NCBI RefSeq assembly: GCF_019334315.1 | Contig: NZ_JAHWGL010000043.1 | Coordinates: 1-36,166 of the forward strand | Reading direction: 5' to 3' | Origin: Hymenobacter profundi | Lineage (GTDB): Bacteria > Bacteroidota > Bacteroidia > Cytophagales > Hymenobacteraceae | DNA length: 36,166 nucleotides | Shown: positions 1 through 7,990 of the stretch, in pieces | Layout of the letters: each line of letters begins with the position of its first letter | Numbering within the stretch: the first letter of the stretch is position 1 | Notes under the pieces: generated by a model | Databases searched by the model: none | Seen by the model: only the letters and a program-made list of their open reading frames with translations | What the model was told of the DNA's origin: nothing | Translations under genes and position numbers: made by a program

Positions 1-46
1 GTCATCCGGAGGCGCAATGGTGAGTGAGTTGAGGAGGGTAAGGAGG

Positions 47-183
47 GAGGAGAGTTAAGAAGAGTGTCATCCTGAGCTTGCGAAGGATAGTATTACGTAT
101 GAACGACAGGTATAATAACAAATCGTTTCAACGTAATAAGGTCCTTCGCTCCGCTCAGGATGACACCCTTCTTAACTCTCCTC
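47..183. repeat. Intergenic palindromic repeat, GTCATCCTGAGC type
   Basis: Two imperfect inverted arms of about 30 bp (47-77 and 153-183) share the core GTGTCATCCTGAGC and its complement, extended outward by an AGAGTTAAGAAG block. The inner arms (about 78-95 and 130-152) also pair partly, through GCGAAGGA and TCCTTCGC. The element lies just downstream of the MFS gene on the minus strand and could fold as a large hairpin in its transcript. The same core recurs at 8984-9085 and, as GTCATGCTGAGC, at 12443-12572, so this is a dispersed family rather than a one-off terminator. Confidence 0.75.
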
Positions 184-205
184 GCCCCTTGCCCTCTTAC
201 CCTTC

Positions 206-1426
206 CTACCGCCCGTAGAACCGATTAACCAGCCAGGCCGTGCCAACAAATACCAGCCCTACCCCGCATACGCCCGGCCAGCCGAAGGCCGTCCAGGCCA
301 GCCCGCCGGCGTAGGAGCCTATTGAAGCGCCGATAAAGGAGGCCGTCATATACACCGTGTTGAGGCGGCTGCGGGCCTCGGGCACCAGCGCAAACACCTG
401 CGACTGGTTGGAAATGTGCGTGAGCTGCTGCCCCACATCGAGAACGACGACCCCAATAATCAGCCCGACGAGGTAATGCCCGCTCAGCGCTAGCAGCACA
501 TAAGCACCCAGGAAAAGCAAAATACCACCGCCCAACGCGTATTCGGCACCGCGCTTATCGGCTGATTTGCCAGCCAGCGGCGCAGCCAGCGCACCCGACG
601 CCCCAATCAAACCAAACAGACCGGCCGTGTCGCTGTGGTAGCCGTAAGCGGGGCTTTCGAGAAAGAACACGAGGGTAGTCCAGAACGCACTAAAGCCCGC
701 AAACATGCAGGCGCCTACCAGCGCCGAGCGCCGCAGCAGCGGTTGCTCGCGGGTGAGGTTGCCTAAGGAGCGGAGCAGCTCTTTGTAGCTGCCGCTGAAC
801 AGCGGCTGATGCCGGGGCAGCATCAAAAGCAGGATGCCACTGAGCACCACCATGGTAGCCGCGGCTGCCCAGAACATGGTGCGCCACCCAAAATGCGCCC
901 CCACATAGCCGCTGATGGTGCGCGAAAGCAAAATACCAATCAGCAAGCCGCTCATTACCTTACCCACTACCCGGCCACGCTCCTGGTCGTTGGCGAGGTG
1001 AGCAGCCAGGGGCATCAACAGTTGCGGCACCGAGGAAAACAAGCCGGTAAGCAAGCTGGCAGTCAGCAGAATGCCAAAGGTAGGCGCCACAGCCACCACC
1101 ACTAAGCAGGCCGCTGCGCCCAACAATTGCAGGATAATCAGCTTTTTCTGTTCCAGCTTGTCGCCGAGCGGCACCATGAAGAGTAGGCCCAGCGTGTAGC
1201 CTACCTGCGTGGCCGTGGCTACCAGGCTGGCCCTACCCTCCGTAATACCAAACGTGTCGCTGATTTCGACCAGCAGGGGCTGATTGTAGTAGAGGTTGGC
1301 CACCACCAGTCCGCAGGTAATGGCCATGAGCCACACCAACGCCGGTGCAATGGGTGGCTGGGTAGTAGGAACAGGCCGATCAGGAGCGGCAACAGCAAGC
1401 GGCACAGCGGCCGGCGAAGTAGGCAT
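206..1426 (-). CDS. MFS transporter (drug/sugar efflux-like)
   Basis: The 406-residue protein is an inner-membrane major facilitator superfamily transporter and probably a proton-driven exporter. An alanine- and proline-rich N-terminal tail of about 30 residues precedes about twelve hydrophobic segments. The motif ANLYYNQPLL in TM1 is characteristic of a common bacterial MFS exporter clade. The loop after TM2 carries a motif-A-like MVPLGDKLEQKK. Length is normal for the superfamily. The ATG at 1426 is the only sensible start. The gene lies 81 bp downstream of an AraC-type regulator on the same strand, so the two may be co-transcribed. Substrate is unknown; the nearby aldehyde dehydrogenase hints at a small organic compound, but that is inference. 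Confidence 0.9.
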   Translation of the reverse strand: MPTSPAAVPLAVAAPDRPVPTTQPPIAPALVWLMAITCGLVVANLYYNQPLLVEISDTFGITEGRASLVATATQVGYTLGLLFMVPLGDKLEQKKLIILQLLGAAACLVVVAVAPTFGILLTASLLTGLFSSVPQLLMPLAAHLANDQERGRVVGKVMSGLLIGILLSRTISGYVGAHFGWRTMFWAAAATMVVLSGILLLMLPRHQPLFSGSYKELLRSLGNLTREQPLLRRSALVGACMFAGFSAFWTTLVFFLESPAYGYHSDTAGLFGLIGASGALAAPLAGKSADKRGAEYALGGGILLFLGAYVLLALSGHYLVGLIIGVVVLDVGQQLTHISNQSQVFALVPEARSRLNTVYMTASFIGASIGSYAGGLAWTAFGWPGVCGVGLVFVGTAWLVNRFYGR

Positions 1427-1507
1427 AACGCAAGAGCAAAACGCACCCGAACAACCGGGTTAGGTTTACTAACTACCAAGCGCCGGCAATGGTTGTGACG
1501 GCACGTT

Positions 1508-2425
1508 TCAGAGGCAGCGTTTGCGGTAGGCGCCCGGCGTGAGGCCTTCGGTTTGCTTGAACAAGCGCTGGAAATAGGCCGTGCTGGTGAAGCCTACCCG
1601 GTAGCACACATCGGCCACCGAGGCAAGGGGTTGGCGCAGCAGGCGTTTGGCTTCGGCCAAGCGCTCCTGGTTGATATATTCTACGGGCGTGATGCCCAGC
1701 TCCTGCCGAAACACCCGGAAAAACGTAGCCTTGCTCATGCACGCCAGGTTGCTGAGCTTGTCGATGGTGAGCTTGTCGGCGAGGTGCTGCTTGATGTATT
1801 GTACCACGGCTGCAAAGCGGTGTGAGGTAGCGTGCCGGGCGTAGTTGTGAAAGAGCAGCTGCCGGGCCTGGGTCTGCATCAGGCGCACCAGCATTTCCTG
1901 AATAGTGAAGTTAGCCAGTACGTCCTTCACGCGGCCCGTATCGCGGGAGAGCTGCACGAGGCGCTCCAAGGTGCCCGTCAGTTCCGGCGTGTTGGTGAGG
2001 TGGGCGTGCTCGGCGGTATCGAGGTGCCAGGGGAGGTGCGCCTCGGCGTGCGGATATTCTTCATTCAGCAAATCAACGGTTTGCTGGATGGTTTCGGTGG
2101 GAATGGCCACGGCCAGGCACTGGGTAGGCGCCTCGTCGGTGGCCTCCGGGAAGTCGATGACCATCGTTTGGTTTTCGCCCACCAGCACCGATTCGCCGGG
2201 GAGGTAGTCGAACGCTGGGCGACCGGGCAGGTGCATCACCTTCTTGCCGCGCAGCATGGTAGTGAGCACCAGATGGCCCATGCTCAGGGGCACCTGCTCG
2301 GCCACGCGGTGGGTTTCAAACACGTTCAGCTCGAAAGCATCCAGCGAGTACACCGTACGGTTTTCAACCAGTGTAGTCAGCTGCTCGTGGGTGTGGAGCG
2401 GGTGCAACAGGGTAGGGTAGGACAT
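1508..2425 (-). CDS. AraC family transcriptional regulator
   Basis: The 305-residue DNA-binding regulator has an N-terminal cupin-like ligand-sensing half (about residues 1-195, AraC_N type, with LPGRPAFDYLPGESVLVG) and a C-terminal double helix-turn-helix domain (about 205-303). The first HTH spans roughly 220-240 (KLTIDKLSNLACMSKATFF) and the second 268-290 (ASVADVCYRVGFTSTAYF), ending in the usual GLTPGAYRK. The gene is divergent from the aldehyde dehydrogenase at 2636 and upstream of the MFS gene, the typical arrangement for a local activator of a detoxification or catabolic gene. The intervening 210 bp hold a 21-bp-phased direct repeat that could be its operator. The effector is unknown. 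Confidence 0.93.
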   Translation of the reverse strand: MSYPTLLHPLHTHEQLTTLVENRTVYSLDAFELNVFETHRVAEQVPLSMGHLVLTTMLRGKKVMHLPGRPAFDYLPGESVLVGENQTMVIDFPEATDEAPTQCLAVAIPTETIQQTVDLLNEEYPHAEAHLPWHLDTAEHAHLTNTPELTGTLERLVQLSRDTGRVKDVLANFTIQEMLVRLMQTQARQLLFHNYARHATSHRFAAVVQYIKQHLADKLTIDKLSNLACMSKATFFRVFRQELGITPVEYINQERLAEAKRLLRQPLASVADVCYRVGFTSTAYFQRLFKQTEGLTPGAYRKRCL

Positions 2426-2465
2426 GGTGAAAGAGCAGATGGGTGGAGCAAAAGAGTGGTTTCAA

Positions 2466-2506
2466 GTATTTCTGGTGCAGCGAACAGAAATCGTTTGCAG
2501 AAATAC
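2466..2506. promoter_or_regulatory. 9-bp inverted repeat near the AraC start
   Basis: GTATTTCTG at 2466-2474 is matched by its exact complement CAGAAATAC at 2498-2506. An additional CAGAAAT occurs at 2485-2491, so there are also two CAGAAAT units 13 bp apart in direct orientation. The site lies 41-81 bp upstream of the AraC start and could be an autoregulatory operator or a promoter-proximal hairpin. The function is inferred from position only. Confidence 0.4.
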
Positions 2507-2535
2507 GCATGCTGAACCACAAGGTCAAGGCAACT

Positions 2536-2570
2536 TGCGACAATAGAACGCTTTACTGCGAGAATAGTAC
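2536..2570 (+). promoter_or_regulatory. Candidate AraC-family operator: 21-bp-phased direct repeat
   Basis: TGCGACAATAGAAC (2536-2549) and TGCGAGAATAGTAC (2557-2570) match at 12 of 14 positions and start exactly 21 bp apart, two turns of B-DNA. AraC-family activators commonly bind two direct half-sites on one face of the helix, upstream of or overlapping the -35 region. The repeat ends 65 bp before the dehydrogenase start and lies between that gene and the divergent AraC gene. The repeat is directly visible; binding is inference. Confidence 0.6.
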
Positions 2571-2635
2571 ATCTTTTTCGGCAGAGTAAAAAGTAGCTTG
2601 CCCCTATCCGAACACACTCTAAAACTCCCGCTTTT

Positions 2636-4162
2636 ATGGAAACGATGGAAAAAACTACCACGCTGGTGGAGCGTCCTACCTTCAAAGACCATTACGACAA
2701 CTTCATTGGCGGCAAGTGGGTAGCACCCACCAAAGGGCAGTATTTTGATAACCCGTCGCCCATTGATGGCAAGGCCTTTACCAAGGTAGCCCGCTCCACC
2801 AAAGAGGACATTGAGTTGGCCCTGAATGCCGCCCACGAAGCCTTCAAAACCTGGAAAAATGCGTCGGCTACCACCCGCAGCAACATGCTGCTGAAAATTG
2901 CCGACCGCATCGAGGAAAACCTGGAGCACCTGGCTGCCGTGGAGTGCGTGGAAAACGGCAAAGCCATCCGCGAAACCCTCAACGCCGACCTACCCCTGGT
3001 GGTAGACCACTTCCGCTACTTCGGCAGTGTCATTCGGGCCGAAGAAGGTAGCGCCACCGAGCTAAACGAAAACACGTTGTCGCTGAATATCAACGAGCCG
3101 CTGGGCGTGGTAGGGCAGATTATTCCCTGGAACTTTCCGCTGCTGATGGCTACTTGGAAGCTGGCGCCTGCCCTGGCCGCCGGCTGCTGCGTGGTGATGA
3201 AGCCCGCCGAGCAAACGCCCGCCAGCATTATGGTGCTCATGGAGCTGATTCAGGACTTGCTGCCGGCTGGGGTAGTGAACGTGGTGAACGGCTTCGGGCT
3301 GGAAGCCGGCAAGCCACTGGCCTCGTCGCCGCGCATCCAGAAGGTGTCGTTTACGGGCGAAACCACTACGGGCCGCCTGATTATGCAGTACGCATCGGAG
3401 AATATCATTCCCGTGACAATGGAGCTGGGCGGCAAGTCGCCGAACATCTTCTTTAAGAGCGTGATGGACGCCGACGACGACTTCCTCGACAAAGCCATTG
3501 AAGGCGCCGTGATGTTTGCCCTCAACCAGGGCGAAATCTGCACGTGCCCCTCGCGGATGCTGGTGCAGGAAGACATCTACGACGAGTTTATTGCCCGCGT
3601 AATTGAGCGCGTGGAGGCCATCAAGCTCGGCAACCCCTTAGACAAAGAAACCATGATGGGCGCCCAGGCCAGCAACGACCAGTTCGAGAAAATCCTGAGT
3701 TACCTGGAAATCGGGAAGGACGAAGGCGCCGAAGTGCTCACCGGCGGCGACGCCTACCATCAGGAAGATGGCGCCCTGGCTGAAGGCTACTACATTCAGC
3801 CCACGGTGTTCCGCGGCCACAACAAAATGCGGATTTTCCAAGAGGAAATCTTCGGTCCAGTACTGGCCGTTACTACCTTCAAAACAGTAGACGAAGCCAT
3901 CGAAATAGCCAACGACACGCTTTACGGCCTCGGCGCTGGCGTCTGGACCCGCGACGCGCACGAGCTATACCAGGTGCCCCGCGCCATTCAGGCCGGCCGC
4001 GTGTGGGTGAACTGCTACCACGACTATCCCGCCGGTGCGCCCTTCGGTGGCTATAAGAAGTCGGGCTTCGGCCGTGAGAACCATAAGATGATGTTGGAGC
4101 ACTATCGCCAGACCAAGAACATGCTGATCAGCTACAGCCAGCAGAAGCTAGGGTTCTTTTAG
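2636..4162 (+). CDS. aldB: NAD-dependent aldehyde dehydrogenase (AldB/ExaC-like)
   Basis: The 508-residue cytoplasmic enzyme oxidises aldehydes such as acetaldehyde to carboxylic acids with NAD(P)+. All family landmarks are present: the PWNFP motif with N166, the cofactor-loop KPAEQTP around 189-195, FTGETTTG around 239-246, the general base E263 in MELGGKSPN, and the catalytic C302 in [10 protein letters not shown]. The ending [20 protein letters not shown] is typical of the AldB/ExaC acetaldehyde dehydrogenase subgroup. ATG at 2636 is followed by a second in-frame ATG at 2645, so the start could be three codons later. It is divergent from an AraC regulator and near a DUF779 gene, a recognised companion of this subgroup. 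A terminator follows directly. The exact substrate cannot be told from sequence. Confidence 0.95.
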   Translation: METMEKTTTLVERPTFKDHYDNFIGGKWVAPTKGQYFDNPSPIDGKAFTKVARSTKEDIELALNAAHEAFKTWKNASATTRSNMLLKIADRIEENLEHLAAVECVENGKAIRETLNADLPLVVDHFRYFGSVIRAEEGSATELNENTLSLNINEPLGVVGQIIPWNFPLLMATWKLAPALAAGCCVVMKPAEQTPASIMVLMELIQDLLPAGVVNVVNGFGLEAGKPLASSPRIQKVSFTGETTTGRLIMQYASENIIPVTMELGGKSPNIFFKSVMDADDDFLDKAIEGAVMFALNQGEICTCPSRMLVQEDIYDEFIARVIERVEAIKLGNPLDKETMMGAQASNDQFEKILSYLEIGKDEGAEVLTGGDAYHQEDGALAEGYYIQPTVFRGHNKMRIFQEEIFGPVLAVTTFKTVDEAIEIANDTLYGLGAGVWTRDAHELYQVPRAIQAGRVWVNCYHDYPAGAPFGGYKKSGFGRENHKMMLEHYRQTKNMLISYSQQKLGFF

Positions 4163-4179
4163 TAATGGTTTAAAGCAGA

Positions 4180-4211
4180 AGAGCACTGGCAACTTGAATT
4201 GCCGGTGCTCT
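4180..4211 (+). terminator. Rho-independent terminator of the aldehyde dehydrogenase gene
   Basis: AGAGCACTGGCAA (4180-4192) pairs with TTGCCGGTGCTCT (4199-4211) across a 6-nt loop with a single G-T wobble, followed by a T run (TCTTTTTAAC). It starts 17 bp after the aldehyde dehydrogenase stop codon. The next gene on the far side is convergent, ending at 4249. Confidence 0.88.
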
Positions 4212-4248
4212 TTTTAACTTTAATAAATAACAAACTATTTGATTTGTG

Positions 4249-4620
4249 TCAAAGTCTCCCTTTGAAGTTACCAGTGGCAAATTTGATTTTAGCCGTGTCT
4301 GAATAATCACGGTAAAAACCCATGCGAGTATCATTAGTAAGGTTGCTTTCTTCTGCACTACCAGAGATACCATCGTTGCAATCCACATGAAAATCGATAG
4401 CAGTAAGCTTACCATTATCGTCAAATGAGAGCTTGTTGTATCTCAATGTGATGCCTCTTAATAGTAAACGTTGTTTGATTTGAACAACATCATCAAAGGT
4501 GAGTTGCCGATTGAATATAACTTCAATTCTTGAAGATTCTGTTGTTGGCGCTTTTGGACCTGTAAAACTACTAGCGGTCAGAAGCAATGTTGTGAGTAGG
4601 AATAAAATGATGTTTTTCAT
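4249..4620 (-). CDS. Small secreted protein, similar to a C-terminal domain of M56/BlaR1-type proteins
   Basis: The 123-residue protein has a clear signal peptide (MKN, then a hydrophobic stretch to about residue 18). Its mature part includes QIKQRLLLRGITLRYNKL and a segment around 70-90 ending DGISGSAEES. That pattern, 'x-I-K-x-x-L-x-x-x-G-I-x-x-x-Y ... NGKLTAI ... SG', resembles a short domain I recall at the C-terminus of Bacteroidota M56/BlaR1-like metallopeptidases; this is family recognition from memory and not certain. The gene is visibly more AT-rich than its neighbours, which may indicate recent acquisition. It stands alone and converges on the dehydrogenase terminator. No function can be given. 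Confidence 0.65.
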   Translation of the reverse strand: MKNIILFLLTTLLLTASSFTGPKAPTTESSRIEVIFNRQLTFDDVVQIKQRLLLRGITLRYNKLSFDDNGKLTAIDFHVDCNDGISGSAEESNLTNDTRMGFYRDYSDTAKIKFATGNFKGRL

Positions 4621-4766
4621 AGTCGAAACATTTGAGGTTCAGATACTAATGATGAATAATTAAATATACTTAATTAAAAGTATAGAGTTGTTTATTGACA
4701 GCAAAATGTCCTTTAATTGCCTTAGCTTATTCAAAACAGACTCAATTGCTATTAGTCGTGCATTGT

Positions 4767-4814
4767 TCATGCGTGAGAAGGTCCTTCGCAAGCGGACGCC
4801 AGATGAAGGATGAC
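4767..4814. repeat. Degenerate fragment of the GTCATCCTGA repeat family
   Basis: GAAGGTCCTTCG near 4777 followed by GAAGGATGACAG ending near 4816 recalls the inner and outer blocks of the palindromic repeats at 47-183 and 8984-9085 (AAGGTCCTTC and AGGATGACA), but without a recognisable second arm. It lies in the AT-rich gap between the genes at 4249-4620 and 4890-5237. This is probably a decayed copy. Confidence 0.4.
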
Positions 4815-4889
4815 AGACGTTTTCGCAAACAAGCATCCTTTTCACAGTGAGTTGCGTCTCTAACATATCAATATACTATACACCTGACT

Positions 4890-5237
4890 ATGAAACCCTT
4901 ACTGAGTATTCTCACTGTCATCAGCACGGTTTCGGCGGCGCAGGCGCAACTGCTACCAGCGCCTCATCAGCAAAACCCCGATTGGACGCTTCAGAAAGTG
5001 GAAGCGCAAACCAGTGCCAGTATTGCCACAGTGCCGCCTCCCGCCACCGAGCCTATGCCGAATAGCCTGCAAAAAAGCATTTCGAGCGCTGGCAACCGCC
5101 GCCGCGTGTGGGATGCAAAGCGCCAACTTGCCTATGAATGGGTGAGCCGGCCCGACGAAATGGCGCCGAACAAGCTGGTGCTGGTGCGCGAGCAGCGTAC
5201 GGGCGCCGTGTATACCTACGCCCGCAAAACCAAGTAG
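4890..5237 (+). CDS. Hypothetical small exported protein
   Basis: The 115-residue protein has a Sec signal peptide (MKPLLSILTVISTVSAAQA, likely cleaved before QLLP). The mature part is a proline- and serine-rich linker followed by a basic region (residues 70-115) with RRRVWDAKRQLAYEWV and a C-terminal LVREQRTGAVYTYARK. I do not recognise a family. ATG at 4890 gives the full signal peptide. It lies 27 bp upstream of the DUF779 gene on the same strand, so the two may be one transcript. It is probably periplasmic or surface-associated. Confidence 0.6.
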   Translation: MKPLLSILTVISTVSAAQAQLLPAPHQQNPDWTLQKVEAQTSASIATVPPPATEPMPNSLQKSISSAGNRRRVWDAKRQLAYEWVSRPDEMAPNKLVLVREQRTGAVYTYARKTK

Positions 5238-5264
5238 CCTTTGCTCCTACCTTACTTCCTACCC

Positions 5265-5660
5265 ATGCCTACCGCCCGCGTCCTCGTTACTCCCGCCGCC
5301 GAAGCCACCATCGACTTGCTGCGCGACGAGCACGGCCCGCTGATGTTTCATCAGAGTGGCGGCTGCTGCGACGGCTCTTCGCCGATGTGCTTTGTCGCGG
5401 GCGAGTTTCGGGTAGGAACCAATGACGTGTGGCTGGGCCGCATACACAGCTGCGACTTTTTTATGTCGGCCAGCCAGTTTGAGTATTGGAAACATACCCA
5501 ACTTACGGTAGATGTGGTGAAGGGTAGGGGCGCCAGCTTTTCGCTGGAAATTCCGCTGGGCGTGCGGTTCCTGATTCGCTCGCGCATGTTCACGGAAGAA
5601 GAGTCAGGTGACCTCACGCCGGTATTCGATGGCGAGGAATACCCGAATGTTACACGGTAA
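5265..5660 (+). CDS. DUF779 family protein (aldehyde dehydrogenase-associated)
   Basis: The 131-residue cytoplasmic protein matches DUF779 along its length: N-terminal VLVTPAAEATIDLLRDEHG, the cysteine-rich HQSGGCCDGSSPMC (C34, C35, C42), then DVWLGRIHSCDFFMSASQFE with C63, and SFSLEIPLGVRFLIRSR. The spacing of the cysteines suggests metal or thiol chemistry. DUF779 genes commonly neighbour AldB/ExaC-type aldehyde dehydrogenases, and one lies 1.1 kb upstream here. An in-frame start eight codons upstream (5241, a CTG-like codon in the track frame) is less likely than the ATG at 5265, which matches the family N-terminus. Biochemical role is unknown. Confidence 0.88.
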   Translation: MPTARVLVTPAAEATIDLLRDEHGPLMFHQSGGCCDGSSPMCFVAGEFRVGTNDVWLGRIHSCDFFMSASQFEYWKHTQLTVDVVKGRGASFSLEIPLGVRFLIRSRMFTEEESGDLTPVFDGEEYPNVTR

Positions 5661-5662
5661 AC

Positions 5663-5695
5663 CCGTATAACTTCGGTCTTTCGGGATTTATACGG
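5663..5695 (+). terminator. Possible weak terminator after the DUF779 gene
   Basis: CCGTATAA (5663-5670) pairs perfectly with TTATACGG (5688-5695) around a 17-nt loop, starting 3 bp after the DUF779 stop codon. There is no T run afterwards, so termination efficiency is doubtful. It could also be an mRNA-stabilising hairpin. Confidence 0.35.
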
Positions 5696-5822
5696 AGAAG
5701 CAAGGCCAAAATAGTGTTTCTAAAATCCGTATTTTCTGAATCGTTATGGCAGTGTAGGGAGGCGTATAGATAGGGAACCACAGCGTGACTGTGGCTCTAT
5801 TCTCCACACCTACACCTTTCCT

Positions 5823-6692
5823 ATGTTCTACCACGATAAGAAAACCCAGTACAAAGTGCGGGTCGAGAAGCCAAATCCGGCGTTTGCGCGTATGTTGCAA
5901 CAAGCCATTGGCGGCATTGAAGGCGAAATGCGTGTGTGTTTGCAGTACCTGTTTCAGGCCTGGAACGCTCGTGGCCCGGTGAAATATCGCGACATGTTGC
6001 TGGACACCGGCACCGAGGAAATTTCGCACATTGAAATGCTGGCTACGGCCGTGGCCCTCAATCTGGAAGGCGCACCCCTAAGCGTACAAGAATCAGCTAT
6101 TAAGCAAGATGGCGTAGTAGGCGCTGTATTAGGTGGCATGAACCCACGTCAGTTCCTCTCGGCTGGCTTGGGCGCCTTGGCCTACGACTCAGAAGGCGTA
6201 CCGTTTAGCGGTGCCTATGTAGTGGGTAGCGGCAACCTGATGGCCGATATGTATACCAACGTAGCTGCCGAAAGCACCGGTCGTGCTTTGGCTACCCGCC
6301 TCTGGGAAATCACCGACGACCCCGGCATGAAAGACATGCTGTCCTTTATGATTGCCCGCGACACTATGCACCAGCAGCAGTGGCTGGCTGTAATTGAAGA
6401 GCTAGGCGGCGCCAAAGGCTTACCCATTCCTAACTCCTTCCCACAAAGCAAGGAAAACCAGGAGTTCAGTTACGCCTTTATCACGCCTAATATCGATGGT
6501 TCGGGCACGCCCGAAGGCCGCTGGACGCATGGCCCCAGCATCGACGGCAATGGCGAGTTCTCAGTTCTGAAAGCCCAACCCTACGGCGACGAGCCCAAGC
6601 TGGCCCCACCCGTACCCGAAGGCCACGCCCAAACGGAGCAGATGACCATCACGGATACCATCATTGGCAACGTAAAGGACGCTTTTAGCTAA
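5823..6692 (+). CDS. Manganese catalase (non-haem)
   Basis: The 289-residue protein is a dimanganese catalase that converts hydrogen peroxide to water and oxygen. All five metal ligands known from Lactobacillus plantarum Mn catalase can be placed: E35 (GGIEGEM), E66 and H69 (GTEEISHIEM), E150 (NVAAESTGR) and H183 (ARDTMHQQQW). Length and the C-terminal tail after residue 205 fit the family. ATG at 5823 gives the family-typical N-terminus MFYHDKK. No signal peptide is visible, so it should be cytoplasmic. A strong bidirectional terminator follows. With the aldehyde dehydrogenase and DUF779 genes upstream, this region looks oriented to oxidative or aldehyde stress, but co-regulation is inferred. 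Confidence 0.96.
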   Translation: MFYHDKKTQYKVRVEKPNPAFARMLQQAIGGIEGEMRVCLQYLFQAWNARGPVKYRDMLLDTGTEEISHIEMLATAVALNLEGAPLSVQESAIKQDGVVGAVLGGMNPRQFLSAGLGALAYDSEGVPFSGAYVVGSGNLMADMYTNVAAESTGRALATRLWEITDDPGMKDMLSFMIARDTMHQQQWLAVIEELGGAKGLPIPNSFPQSKENQEFSYAFITPNIDGSGTPEGRWTHGPSIDGNGEFSVLKAQPYGDEPKLAPPVPEGHAQTEQMTITDTIIGNVKDAFS

Positions 6693-6714
6693 GCTAGACG
6701 CGCTTTTCGCTTTA

Positions 6715-6755
6715 ACACAACGCCCCCGTTACTCTCAGTAGCGGGGGCGTTGTGT
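6715..6755. terminator. Strong bidirectional terminator
   Basis: A 19-bp stem (6715-6733 and 6737-6755; ACACAACGCCCCCG against CGGGGGCGTTGTGT, one G-T wobble) encloses a CTC loop. It has T-rich sequence downstream on the plus strand, and the TTAA-rich sequence before it serves the other direction. It lies between the convergent manganese catalase (ending 6692) and the minus-strand lipoprotein gene (ending 6812), so it can serve both. Confidence 0.88.
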
Positions 6756-6811
6756 TTGATACTGGTAGAGAATGCAAGATCAACTATCAGCGCATGTTTC
6801 CAAGGCTGAAA

Positions 6812-7267
6812 TTACTTCACTTGCACGGGCAAATCTTCGAGTTGAGCGTAGCTGAGTTTCCATTTATTGCTGGCGTCCTTTTTCCAAAGCAGCATGTAGT
6901 TGCCTTCGCCTTCGCCTTGAGGAGCACCAGCGGTTTCGGGCAATACCTCGGCCGTGAAGGTGCCGGCGTCGTAGGCGAGTTGCGTATCGGCGCTGGAGCT
7001 GGCGGTGTAGGTTTTCAGGTTGGCAATGGTGCCAATGGTAGCTTTTACCCACTTATCGGCTACTTCAGCCTTGCCTTTGTAATGGGTTTCGCCCTGCACA
7101 AACTGCACGTCATCGGCCAGGAGCGAATCAAGCTGGGCCGCGTTCTTACTGTTCCAGGCACCAACAAACTGTTGGTTGAGGCTTTGCACATTCACGGCAT
7201 CGGTGGCCGTATTGGAAGAGCACGACGCCAACGCGCCACCAAGCAGTAGACCAAAAAGGATTCTCAT
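6812..7267 (-). CDS. DUF4440/SnoaL-like (NTF2-fold) lipoprotein
   Basis: The 151-residue lipoprotein has signal MRILFGLLLGGALASCSS with lipobox LASC and acylated C16. The mature part fits the DUF4440/SnoaL NTF2-like fold: an amphipathic first helix (LNQQFVGAWNSKNAAQLDSLLADDVQFV), a KGKAEV turn, and later strands ending in NKWKLSYAQLEDLP. Members are usually small ligand-binding or enzymatic pockets and often lack a known activity. The ATG at 7267 is preferred over the longer frame opening at 7315, because the latter would bury the lipobox behind 16 extra residues and overlap a terminator stem. The gene stands alone between two terminators. Confidence 0.8.
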   Translation of the reverse strand: MRILFGLLLGGALASCSSNTATDAVNVQSLNQQFVGAWNSKNAAQLDSLLADDVQFVQGETHYKGKAEVADKWVKATIGTIANLKTYTASSSADTQLAYDAGTFTAEVLPETAGAPQGEGEGNYMLLWKKDASNKWKLSYAQLEDLPVQVK

Positions 7268-7300
7268 AAAAAAGTAAAAGGTAGGGAAGACAAAAAAAGC

Positions 7301-7330
7301 GGAAAGCTCAAGCACAGGCCTGAGCTTTCC
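7301..7330 (-). terminator. Rho-independent terminator of the glycine-zipper gene
   Basis: Arms 7301-7313 (GGAAAGCTCAAGC) and 7318-7330 (GCCTGAGCTTTCC) pair with one mismatch. Read on the minus strand, the stem is followed by seven T residues (plus-strand A run 7292-7298). It sits 18 bp after the stop of the gene ending at 7349 and upstream of the lipoprotein start at 7267. Confidence 0.87.
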
Positions 7331-7348
7331 GAAGCAAACCAGCTCGAA

Positions 7349-7843
7349 TTACCAGCTCTTGCGGCGATACTCGGAAGTAGGGTAGGGCGTATCCCGCTCC
7401 CCGTAGGTGGTATTCACCAAGTAGCCATTGGCCAATACGGTGCTGGCAGCAGCTGGCTGGGCCGAGGCTGAAGTAAGCGCCATAGCAGCAGGAGCAGCGG
7501 CTACCCCGTTGGTAGCAGATGCCTTACGAGCGGCCGTGGCACGGGCAGCGGCGGCGCGTTGGGCCGCCGCACGGTTGGCTGCCGCTATTCGGGCGCGCTC
7601 TTTCTGTTTGTTGTCGATGTGCTTGCCCACGGCGTAGCCAGCACCGGCGCCTACCACACCACCTACCACGCCGCCCGCCGCTCGGTTGCGCTTATGAATG
7701 AGAGCCCCGCCCAAGGCGCCCGCACCCGCACCAATGATAGTGCCTTTAGCTTGCGTACTGATTCTCTTTTGCGCATGTGCCTCGGGGCGCACCGCTGCAA
7801 ATAAGAAAAGCATGACGAGGAAGATATAACTGGCCTTTTTCAT
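7349..7843 (-). CDS. Secreted glycine-zipper (2TM / YMGG-like) protein
   Basis: The 164-residue protein has a signal peptide (MKKASYIFLVMLFLFAAVRPEAHA, cut before QKR). Residues 33-75 form a glycine zipper in two hydrophobic helices (GTIIGAGAGALGGALI and GGVVGGVVGAGAGYAVG) separated by a basic HKRNRAA turn, the usual form of outer-membrane or envelope glycine-zipper proteins. An alanine-rich, low-complexity region follows (85-135). The C-terminus NTTYGERDTPYPTSEYRRKSW is unlike the rest and may be a conserved tail. It is followed by its own terminator. Role is probably envelope structure or stress response; no precise function can be assigned. Confidence 0.8.
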   Translation of the reverse strand: MKKASYIFLVMLFLFAAVRPEAHAQKRISTQAKGTIIGAGAGALGGALIHKRNRAAGGVVGGVVGAGAGYAVGKHIDNKQKERARIAAANRAAAQRAAAARATAARKASATNGVAAAPAAMALTSASAQPAAASTVLANGYLVNTTYGERDTPYPTSEYRRKSW

Positions 7844-7990
7844 GATGACAGATCGTTAAGGTGAGAAATCAGTATTTGATTCTGACAAGTTTTTGCAAGC
7901 ATTGTGCCACACTGGTTTTGCCTGCTTTGAGGACACAGGAGGCATATACGGTGCATACTGCCAACTAGATTTTTTTGTTTTATGAAAGTA

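Noticed and set aside
1832..2515. 227-residue plus-strand frame opposite the AraC gene
   Set aside because: The minus-strand AraC protein has complete sensor and double-HTH domains; the plus-strand translation has none.
4660..4866. 68-residue minus-strand frame in the AT-rich gap
   Set aside because: No family pattern; it overlaps a decayed repeat and is likely chance.
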